In this document: piece after piece, positions 1-5,472 of the stretch
Numbering within the stretch: the first letter of the stretch is position 1
Layout of the letters: every line of letters begins with the position of its first letter
Assembly: GCA_963991165.1 (NCBI GenBank)
Contig: CAXDOW010000109.1
Location: 1-6,485, forward strand
Length of the DNA stretch: 6,485 nt
Direction: 5' to 3'
Origin: GCA-2862585 sp963991165
GTDB lineage: Bacteria; Bacteroidota; Bacteroidia; Flavobacteriales; UBA7312
Position numbers and translations under genes: made by a program
The notes under the pieces: generated by a model
Seen by the model: the letters and a program-made list of their open reading frames with translations, nothing else
Database searches by the model: none
Told to the model about the DNA's origin: nothing

Positions 1-1347
1 CGATTGTTCTAAGGAAGTTTCAAACCAGCTAATCGCTTTTTGGTAATCTTTATTTAGGTAATACTCTAAACCTAAATAATAACTTAATTTTTGATAAACC
101 AGTTTTTGCTGTATGCTCAAGCTTTCAATTTGTGACAAATTATCAACAGCAGATTGATAATCGTTGGTCGTGGTATAAGCTTTTATCAAGAGGTCTTTGG
201 CTTCAGACACATTTGCGGACATTGGAAACTCGTCAATAAATGCCTCAATGATATCTATGCTATTTTCATAGCTGTCTTGATTTTGATAAACGAGCTTAAC
301 TAAATTAAAAAAGGCATCTTCTTTAAGACCATAATCAAAATCTAATTGTGAGGCAAACTTAAAGGCATTTATTGCCATAAGTTGTTCGTCCTGCTTTAAG
401 TAAGTGTTGGCCAGTTGATGAGCAGCGTACTGTGCTAGGGTATCATTTTCGGTCAGAAGATCGTCGAAGAAAAGAACGGCTTGATCGTATTCCTTAAGCT
501 GAAAGTAAGCATCGGCCAAATAATATTTTTCAGAACGTTCCAGCGAGCCATAGCTGGCTATAAATCGCTGAAAAAATTCTACAGACAAAGCATATTCATC
601 GAGTCCATAATGAGCACTAGCAATGAGTCGAATAAGCTCACCATCTCTTTTTTTGTTAATGCTATTCTCCAATAATGGTTTAGCAAAATCGATTAAATCT
701 TGATACCTTTCTTGGTAGTAATAAATTTGAGAGATGTAGTAACTACTAATTTGCCCAAGCATAGGCGTATTCAATAACTTCTTAAATCTACTAACAGCTG
801 TAGCATAATTTCCATCTACATAAGCTATATGCCCCAAGCAATAAGTGGTTAAATCGGAAAACGAAAACTTGACTTTGTCTATGTCATAAAAAGCTAAGCT
901 AGAAGCATCGTATTGTTCTAAGGAAAAGTGGGCGTATCCCAAACGAAAATAAAACATCGCTTCTTCATCTTTTTCCAACTGAAAAGGGTCAACCATTTTC
1001 ATTGTCTCGATGGCCTTTTCAAATTGCTTGTTTCGGTGATAAATTTTAGATAACGTTAAGTACGCTTGATTGACAAACTGTCCGTCTGGATAATCAGTCA
1101 AATACATTTGCAGTCGCCATGGTGCCTCGTCGTTGAAAAGCTGCATAGCACAGTATCCTTTATGATAGTGAGCCCACTCCACGTCTAAGTCTGAAATGTC
1201 AGAACAATCATCAATAGCTAGACACATAGAATACACCACAGCATATTGCTCTTTTTGAAGCAATTCTTTGGCTAACTCGATATTGCAATTTTGAGCAAAT
1301 AGAGAATGACCTAAAACAACAATTAAAAATGAAAAGACGGCTCTCAT
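1..1347 (-). CDS. Exported TPR-repeat protein, 3' end cut by window edge
   Basis: An open frame runs leftward from ATG at 1347-1345 to the window edge without a stop, giving 449 codons, so the C-terminus is missing. The N-terminus (MRAVFSFLIVVLGHSLFAQN) looks like a Sec signal peptide, cleaved probably after Ala18; Cys21 does not sit in a lipobox, so this is probably a soluble periplasmic protein. The rest is helical, with about ten degenerate TPR units, roughly at residues 95-119, 130-156, 167-192, 201-226, 238-263, 273-298, 305-333, 343-371, 383-407 and 419-446. Typical cores are AYFQLKEYDQAVLFFDDLL and EYYLNKDYQKAISWFETSL. TPR arrays are protein-protein scaffolds and no catalytic domain is visible. 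From memory, Bacteroidota carry TPR proteins of about 1000 residues of this kind, so perhaps half is seen here. It is divergent from the ftsE unit and has its own well-matched promoter. The partner and role are unknown. Confidence 0.88.
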   Translation of the reverse strand, partial: MRAVFSFLIVVLGHSLFAQNCNIELAKELLQKEQYAVVYSMCLAIDDCSDISDLDVEWAHYHKGYCAMQLFNDEAPWRLQMYLTDYPDGQFVNQAYLTLSKIYHRNKQFEKAIETMKMVDPFQLEKDEEAMFYFRLGYAHFSLEQYDASSLAFYDIDKVKFSFSDLTTYCLGHIAYVDGNYATAVSRFKKLLNTPMLGQISSYYISQIYYYQERYQDLIDFAKPLLENSINKKRDGELIRLIASAHYGLDEYALSVEFFQRFIASYGSLERSEKYYLADAYFQLKEYDQAVLFFDDLLTENDTLAQYAAHQLANTYLKQDEQLMAINAFKFASQLDFDYGLKEDAFFNLVKLVYQNQDSYENSIDIIEAFIDEFPMSANVSEAKDLLIKAYTTTNDYQSAVDNLSQIESLSIQQKLVYQKLSYYLGLEYYLNKDYQKAISWFETSLEQS

Positions 1348-1372
1348 TATACCTAATTTAGGGCTAAATTAT

Positions 1373-1404
1373 CAAAGATAAGCTCGACAAAAAGTGTAAT
1401 CAAA
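1373..1404 (-). promoter_or_regulatory. Bacteroidota-type promoter for the TPR gene
   Basis: Read on the minus strand, TTTG (1404-1401) is followed after 20 nt by TATCTTTG (1380-1373). This matches the known Bacteroidota primary sigma-factor consensus TTTG / 17-23 nt / TAnnTTTG exactly. It predicts a transcript start near 1369 and a leader of about 20 nt before the ATG at 1347, with no Shine-Dalgarno sequence. Motif and spacing are seen directly; activity is inferred. Confidence 0.65.
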
Positions 1405-1446
1405 AGAAGTTATTAACACACGCAATGTGTAAAAAAGAAGTATTTA
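1394..1446. repeat. Imperfect direct repeat between the divergent promoters
   Basis: Copy 1 (1394-1415) reads GTGTAA-TC-AAAAGAAGT-TATTA. Copy 2 (1427-1446) reads GTGTAA-AAAAGAAGT-ATTTA and lacks the two-base TC insert. The shared 9-mer AAAAGAAGT occurs at 1402-1410 and 1433-1441, exactly 31 bp apart, about three helical turns. Copy 1 overlaps the upstream promoter element of the TPR gene, and copy 2 ends on the upstream element proposed for ftsE. The placement suggests a shared operator, but the repeat is A-rich and could be chance. Confidence 0.4.
1416..1430. repeat. Short inverted repeat ACACA-CGCAA-TGTGT
   Basis: ACACA at 1416-1420 is the reverse complement of TGTGT at 1426-1430, around a 5-nt centre. 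It lies midway between the two divergent promoters. It could be a dimeric regulator site or a small hairpin. Five-bp arms are short enough to arise by chance, and no known operator is matched. Confidence 0.25.
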
Positions 1447-1471
1447 GAATAAGATAAAAAACCTAAATTTG
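1443..1471 (+). promoter_or_regulatory. Bacteroidota-type promoter for the ftsE-glycosyltransferase unit
   Basis: TAAATTTG at 1464-1471 matches the TAnnTTTG element exactly. The best upstream partner is TTTA at 1443-1446, three of four bases of TTTG, with a 17-nt spacer. The predicted transcript start is near 1475-1478, giving a leader of about 15-18 nt before the ATG at 1493. No Shine-Dalgarno sequence is seen. This would drive both genes of the unit. Confidence 0.55.
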
Positions 1472-1492
1472 TCTAAGCCACTATAACTAATT

Positions 1493-2167
1493 ATGCCACT
1501 AGTTGAATTAAAAAACGCTGACATCTTTCAGCAAAACAATCTTATTCTCAGCGATGTAACGTTTACTATTAGTTCATCTGAATTTGTGTATTTGATTGGA
1601 CCCACAGGAAGCGGTAAAAGTAGTCTTTTAAAAACACTCTATGCCGACCTCCCTCTCAAAAAGGGGTATGCAGAAGTCGTTGATTACCAGTTGTTTAATA
1701 TCAAAAAATCCATCATTCCTTTTTTGAGACGGAAAATAGGCATCGTATTCCAAGACTTTCAGTTACTCACAGACAGAAGCGTATTTGACAATTTAGAGTT
1801 TGTACTTAATGCGACAGGGTGGAAAGATAAGCAGCTCAAAAAAGAAAGAATTGAAGAAATGCTTATTAAAGTAAATATGGTCGATCATATACACAAAATG
1901 CCCTTTGAACTTTCAGGCGGTGAACTTCAACGGGTATGTATCGCACGAGCACTTTTAAACAAACCTAACTTAATTTTGGCTGATGAGCCAACTGGCAACT
2001 TAGATCCCAAAACAACCGATAATATCTTGGCATTGATACACGATTTATGCTCTAGTGGATGTGCCGTTCTCATGGCAACTCACGAACACAACTTATTGAA
2101 TCGTTTTCCTGCTAAAATTTTAAATTGTCAAGATGGTCAATTAACAGAAATTGACCCATCAAAATGA
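1493..2167 (+). CDS. ftsE: FtsE-like ABC transporter ATP-binding protein
   Basis: This is a complete ABC ATPase of 224 residues; FtsE of E. coli has 222. All nucleotide-binding motifs are present: Walker A GPTGSGKS (36-43), Q-loop Gln87 in GIVFQDFQLL, signature LSGGE (140-144), Walker B with catalytic Glu (LILADE, 160-165), D-loop GNLD (168-171) and H-loop His197. The runs LRRKIGIVFQDFQLL and DEPTGNLDP are typical of the FtsE/LolD/MacB group, and the wording matches Bacteroidota FtsE best. In the known system FtsE dimerises at the inner membrane with FtsX and uses ATP to activate cell-wall hydrolases during division. No ftsX is adjacent; in Bacteroidota, as I recall, ftsX lies elsewhere, near uppP and truB. 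The stop overlaps the next start (ATGA, 2164-2167), so the two are translationally coupled. The main alternative is another LolD/MacB-class exporter ATPase. Confidence 0.9.
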   Translation: MPLVELKNADIFQQNNLILSDVTFTISSSEFVYLIGPTGSGKSSLLKTLYADLPLKKGYAEVVDYQLFNIKKSIIPFLRRKIGIVFQDFQLLTDRSVFDNLEFVLNATGWKDKQLKKERIEEMLIKVNMVDHIHKMPFELSGGELQRVCIARALLNKPNLILADEPTGNLDPKTTDNILALIHDLCSSGCAVLMATHEHNLLNRFPAKILNCQDGQLTEIDPSK

Positions 2168-3288
2168 CTAAAAAAAAATCCCTTCACATACTTGCTTTTA
2201 ACATTCCATTTCCAGCTAATTATGGTGGTGTAATAGATGTATTTTACAAACTAATTGCCTTACACAAAATAGGAATTAACATTCACCTTCATTGCTTCGA
2301 ATACGGAAGAAAACATGCCCATATTTTAGAAAAGTACTGCACGAGTATTCACTATTATAAGCGAACCTCAGGCATTAAGCATTTCTTTTCACCAATCCCA
2401 TATTTCGTCGAAACAAGAGCCAGCAACGTTTTGTTATCTCGATTAATAGAACATCCATTCCCCATACTTTCAGAAGGAATTCATTGCATAAAAACGATAT
2501 TGGCTCCTGAACTGAAACACCGAAAAAAATACCTCAGAGCACATAATATTGAACGCGATTATTACTTTCAGCTTTTCAAAAATGAAAGCCATTTTTTAAA
2601 TAAAATTTACTTCTTTTCGGAATATCTAAAGTTGATAAAATTCGAACAAAAGGCAAAGTTATTTGATGGCATCTTTTCCATAAGTAAATCCGATCATGTT
2701 TTTTTTAGTAAGTGGTCTAGGTCATACCACATTCGTGCCTTTCACTCCAACCAAAAAATACAATCAAAAATTGGATTAGGTAAATATGCCTTATACCATG
2801 GCAATCTATCAGTCAACGAAAACATAAAAGCGGCTTTATTCCTCATCAAGACCGTTTTCAATACCCTTTCATTACCCCTAATCATCGCAGGAAAAAATCC
2901 AAACTCGAAAATTTTAAATGCTGCAAAACCTCACTCTCACATTTCTGTAATTGAAAATCCAATAGACAATCAAATGAACGATTTAATTTCAGAAGCACAA
3001 ATGGTTCTGTTACCAACAAATCAACCTACGGGTATCAAGCTCAAACTAATAGAGTCTCTGTACAGAGGTCGATATTGCGTCGTCAATCAACAAATGATTG
3101 GACACACAGAACTAAACTCATTCTGCCATATAGCCAATTCACCCAAGGAATGGATAAATACTATTGATCATCTTAAAGAGAGAACGTTCTCACAAGCCGA
3201 TTTAAATCATCGAAAAAGTATAGAATCCATTTTTAACAACGAACAAGAGGCCCAGAAAATTTTCAACATTCTGTTTGATGAAAAATAG
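2164..3288 (+). CDS. GT-B fold glycosyltransferase (family 4-like)
   Basis: This 374-residue protein has the layout of a GT-B glycosyltransferase. The N-terminal half opens with a strand and a Gly-rich loop (HILAFNIPFPANYGG, 8-22), followed by LRAHNIERDYY (124-134) and a helical stretch ending in FDGIFSISKSD (167-177), all typical of a common Bacteroidota family. The C-terminal half starts at YALYHGNLSVNEN (208-220) and includes PLIIAGKNP (238-246) and the nucleotide-sugar-binding segment TGIKLKLIESLYRG (289-302), whose Glu297 is the likely donor-contacting acid. No signal peptide or membrane span is seen, so it should act at the cytoplasmic face. It probably adds a sugar to a lipid-linked glycan, but donor and acceptor cannot be read. 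It starts inside the ftsE stop (ATGA), and its last 26 bp overlap the convergent glycosyltransferase gene. There is no DXD motif, as is normal for GT-B enzymes. Confidence 0.85.
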   Translation: MTKKKSLHILAFNIPFPANYGGVIDVFYKLIALHKIGINIHLHCFEYGRKHAHILEKYCTSIHYYKRTSGIKHFFSPIPYFVETRASNVLLSRLIEHPFPILSEGIHCIKTILAPELKHRKKYLRAHNIERDYYFQLFKNESHFLNKIYFFSEYLKLIKFEQKAKLFDGIFSISKSDHVFFSKWSRSYHIRAFHSNQKIQSKIGLGKYALYHGNLSVNENIKAALFLIKTVFNTLSLPLIIAGKNPNSKILNAAKPHSHISVIENPIDNQMNDLISEAQMVLLPTNQPTGIKLKLIESLYRGRYCVVNQQMIGHTELNSFCHIANSPKEWINTIDHLKERTFSQADLNHRKSIESIFNNEQEAQKIFNILFDEK

Positions 3289-4333
3289 ACGCTAAAACAC
3301 GCTCCTCGTTCTGCCAATTATATTCATTCATGGCATCTTCAAAACGAAATTGATGATTGTTTTCTACCATTTGAATAATCTGTCGAGCAATATTTTTGGG
3401 ATGTCTATCAACCAAAGTTTGACCCACTGGAAATTTATCAATAACTTGTTTAACCTCTACCAAAGGAGTTGCCAATACTGGCGTTTGGGCATGTATATAA
3501 TCAAACAATTTATTGGGTAAACTATACTGAAAACTTAATCCATAGGGTTCCTCAAACAAAATCCCCACTGCGGCTTGACGTGTATGAACCTCCATTTCAT
3601 CGTAGGGAATGCGACCAAAGAATTGAACGTTTTCTGAAACGCCCAACTGTACTGCCAGTTGTTGCAAGCCACTAAAGCCAGGTCCATTACCTATTATTTT
3701 GAGTATAAAATCAGGTAAAAAAGGCATGCATTTAATGGCTAAATCAATACCCCTACCAGGATTCATATTGCCTTGATAAATCAACGTTTTTGTTTTGTTA
3801 GCTGAAAATGATCCTTTTAATAAAGGAACATTTTTCACTACCTTCATTTGAACGCCGTATGCTTCCTTGTAAAAATTGGATATGGAATCGCAGACGGTGT
3901 AAGAATACTTTTGCTTTGGCAACAAAAAAGATTCTATGCTTTTCCAAAGACGCTTTTTATATGGTCGCGTCATTAACTCAGGCACTTCGGTAAATAGTTC
4001 ATGGCTATCATAAACTAATGGTACGCCTTTGAAAAGTGAGGCAAAGTAGTTTGACACTAAAGTGTCTAAATCGTTGCTTAACAACACATTACATGGCTTA
4101 AACAAAAGAAGAAAAAACACTCGAAAATTAAACTCTAAATAAAATAAGGGACCAGACGAAAAAAAAGTTTTGAAACGGTGTGTTGAGTAATCTCTTTTCA
4201 ATGGCTTACTCCATGAATTTAAGCGTCCTATTAGCTCTACTTCATAGCCCATTTTTTGTAAGGACTGACATACTTTAAACACACGCTGATCGGTGTTTAA
4301 GTCATTAGTTACTGAGACGATGACTTTTTTCAT
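3263..4333 (-). CDS. GT-B fold glycosyltransferase (family 4)
   Basis: This protein has 356 residues when started at the ATG giving MKKVIVSVTNDLNTDQRV (4333-4331); an ATG one codon earlier (4336) is equally possible. The frame stays open to an ATG at 4411, but the extra 26 residues precede the first Rossmann strand, where this family normally starts, and would overlap murB, so I reject that start. Landmarks are LLSNDLDTL (84-92), VYDSHELFTEVPEL (107-120), KNVP (167-170) at the domain hinge, YQGNMNPGRGID (186-197), KIIGNGPG (212-219) and LSFQYSLPNKLFDYIHA (266-282), which carries the donor-binding EX7E-like region with Asp278 at the second acid position. The family acts in the cytoplasm on lipopolysaccharide, capsule or exopolysaccharide precursors; the sugar is not predictable here. 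The gene lies opposite to its neighbours, overlapping the other glycosyltransferase by 26 bp tail to tail and divergent from murB. Confidence 0.87.
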   Translation of the reverse strand: MKKVIVSVTNDLNTDQRVFKVCQSLQKMGYEVELIGRLNSWSKPLKRDYSTHRFKTFFSSGPLFYLEFNFRVFFLLLFKPCNVLLSNDLDTLVSNYFASLFKGVPLVYDSHELFTEVPELMTRPYKKRLWKSIESFLLPKQKYSYTVCDSISNFYKEAYGVQMKVVKNVPLLKGSFSANKTKTLIYQGNMNPGRGIDLAIKCMPFLPDFILKIIGNGPGFSGLQQLAVQLGVSENVQFFGRIPYDEMEVHTRQAAVGILFEEPYGLSFQYSLPNKLFDYIHAQTPVLATPLVEVKQVIDKFPVGQTLVDRHPKNIARQIIQMVENNHQFRFEDAMNEYNWQNEERVLASIFHQTEC

Positions 4334-4341
4334 CATATTTG

Positions 4342-4349
4342 CGAAAATA
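4342..4349 (-). promoter_or_regulatory. Possible promoter -7 element for the minus-strand glycosyltransferase
   Basis: Read on the minus strand, TATTTTCG (4349-4342) matches TAnnTTTG at all but one fixed position. It lies 8 bp before the ATG at 4333 if the first in-frame ATG at 4336 is skipped, so the transcript would be leaderless or nearly so. No convincing TTTG is found at the right distance upstream, so this is a weak call. Confidence 0.3.
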
Positions 4350-4354
4350 CACAT

Positions 4355-4391
4355 TTTGAAAGGAGTGATATCGTAAGTATTTATAACTTTG
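4355..4391 (+). promoter_or_regulatory. Candidate murB promoter with very short leader
   Basis: TAACTTTG at 4384-4391 matches TAnnTTTG exactly. The nearest TTTG (4355-4358) is 25 nt upstream, slightly longer than the usual 17-23. Only five bases separate the element from the murB ATG at 4397, so transcription would begin at or next to the start codon. The AGGAG at 4361-4365 is over 30 bases from the ATG and cannot act as its ribosome binding site. Confidence 0.45.
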
Positions 4392-4396
4392 AAAAA

Positions 4397-5401
4397 ATGA
4401 TACTGAAACACAATTTTCCATTACAATCGTTTAACACATTTGGCATTCAAGCCCGAGCCGAACATTTCGCTCCTTTTCATACAGTTGATGAATTACTTTC
4501 CTTACTCGCAATTGCTCCAACGCCTTTTTTGATATTGGGTGGTGGTAGTAATATTTTGCTGACTAGAGATGTAAAAGGAACGGTACTTAAGAATGAAATT
4601 GAAGGAATAAACATACTAAATGAAAATGATAATGAGGTCGTTGTAATGGTGGGAGGTGGCGTCGTTTGGCACGACTTTGTGAAGTGGAGTATTGAAAAAA
4701 ACTTAGGAGGAATTGAAAATTTATCTCTCATTCCAGGAAGTGTTGGAGCAGCCCCTATGCAAAATATTGGTGCTTATGGCACCGAACTAAAATCTGTTTT
4801 TAAGGAATTAGAAGCCGTCCATATTTCTACCAAAGCAGTCAGAACATTTAGTAATCATGATTGCCAATTTGGGTATCGACATTCCATATTTAAAGGCGAG
4901 CTTAAAGGACAATTTGTCATTTGCAATGTAACCTTTCAATTGAGTAAAAAACCACAATTGATCACTTCCTACGGAGCGGTAGAAAAGGAACTTCTTGAAA
5001 TGGGGGTCAGCAAAAGTGTTAACAGCGTTAGTCAAGCAATTATTAACATTAGAAATCGAAAACTACCCAATCCCAAAGAAATCGGTAATGGCGGAAGTTT
5101 CTTTAAAAATCCTACCATAACCAATTCTCATTTTGAAAGTCTAAAAAAAGACTTTCCAAACATCGTGGGCTACCCCAATGGCCATGAATTGACTAAAGTA
5201 GCCGCGGGCTGGCTCATCGAACAAGCAGGTTGGAAAGGACACACTATGAAAGACGCTGGTGTTCACAAAAATCAGGCCTTGGTATTGGTAAATTATGGAC
5301 ACGCTAAGGGAACAGACATTCTTGAATTGTCAAAAAAAATACAGCAATCTGTAAAACAAAAGTTTGGTATTAAGCTAGAAGCTGAAGTCAATATTATTTA
5401 A
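4397..5401 (+). CDS. murB: UDP-N-acetylenolpyruvoylglucosamine reductase (MurB)
   Basis: MurB is a cytoplasmic FAD enzyme that uses NADPH to reduce UDP-GlcNAc-enolpyruvate to UDP-MurNAc, the second committed step of peptidoglycan synthesis. The 334-residue protein is full length (E. coli MurB has 342). It opens with SFNTFGIQARAEHF (11-24). The FAD domain shows LGGGSNILLTRD (47-58) and LSLIPGSVGAAPMQNIGAYG (109-128). Active-site residues known from E. coli are present: Tyr160-Arg161 in FGYRHS, the proton-donor Ser234 in GNGGSFFKNP (230-239), and the C-terminal acid in LEAEV (327-331), probably Glu330. AGWLIEQAGWKG (270-281) and VHKNQALVLVN (289-299) complete the substrate domain. The Y-loop segment around GYR and the overall length indicate the type I (E. 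coli-like) form. The start is fixed by the family N-terminus. It is read away from the glycosyltransferase and is followed 71 bp later by the P-type ATPase gene. No missing residue or truncation is seen. Confidence 0.97.
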   Translation: MILKHNFPLQSFNTFGIQARAEHFAPFHTVDELLSLLAIAPTPFLILGGGSNILLTRDVKGTVLKNEIEGINILNENDNEVVVMVGGGVVWHDFVKWSIEKNLGGIENLSLIPGSVGAAPMQNIGAYGTELKSVFKELEAVHISTKAVRTFSNHDCQFGYRHSIFKGELKGQFVICNVTFQLSKKPQLITSYGAVEKELLEMGVSKSVNSVSQAIINIRNRKLPNPKEIGNGGSFFKNPTITNSHFESLKKDFPNIVGYPNGHELTKVAAGWLIEQAGWKGHTMKDAGVHKNQALVLVNYGHAKGTDILELSKKIQQSVKQKFGIKLEAEVNII

Positions 5402-5440
5402 ACTTGCCGTATGATGCCTTACTTTTTCTGAAAAAACGTT

Positions 5441-5448
5441 GATATTTG
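5441..5448 (+). promoter_or_regulatory. Possible -7 element for the copper ATPase gene
   Basis: GATATTTG (5441-5448) differs from TAnnTTTG at only the first base. It would place the transcript start near 5452-5455, about 20 bases before the proposed TTG start at 5473, the same geometry as for the TPR and ftsE promoters. No good TTTG is present at 17-23 nt upstream; the region there is T-rich (5423-5427). Moderate to weak call. Confidence 0.35.
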
Positions 5449-5472
5449 TAAATCACTTTTTACTCTAAAAGC

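Noticed and set aside
481..675. Short plus-strand open frame opposite the TPR gene
   Set aside because: It is antisense to a long, well-supported TPR coding frame and shows no recognisable protein character.
3469..3993. Two short plus-strand open frames opposite the second glycosyltransferase
   Set aside because: Both lie wholly within the antisense strand of conserved glycosyltransferase motifs and have no family resemblance or start signals.
4361..4365. AGGAG as a Shine-Dalgarno sequence for murB
   Set aside because: It is more than 30 bases from the murB ATG and no other start codon lies at a suitable distance downstream. Flavobacteria rarely rely on such sites.
4334..4411. N-terminal extension of the minus-strand glycosyltransferase to an ATG at 4411
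   Set aside because: The extra 26 residues have no family counterpart, precede the first Rossmann strand and would overlap the murB start. ATG at 4333 or 4336 fits the family.
4477..5035. Two short minus-strand open frames within murB
   Set aside because: They are shadows of the murB coding frame; the murB active-site motifs on the plus strand account for the region.
5402..5440. Rho-independent terminator after murB
   Set aside because: The only hairpin candidate (TTTTT-CTG-AAAAA) is all A-T, has a tiny loop and is not followed by a T run, so it would not terminate transcription reliably.
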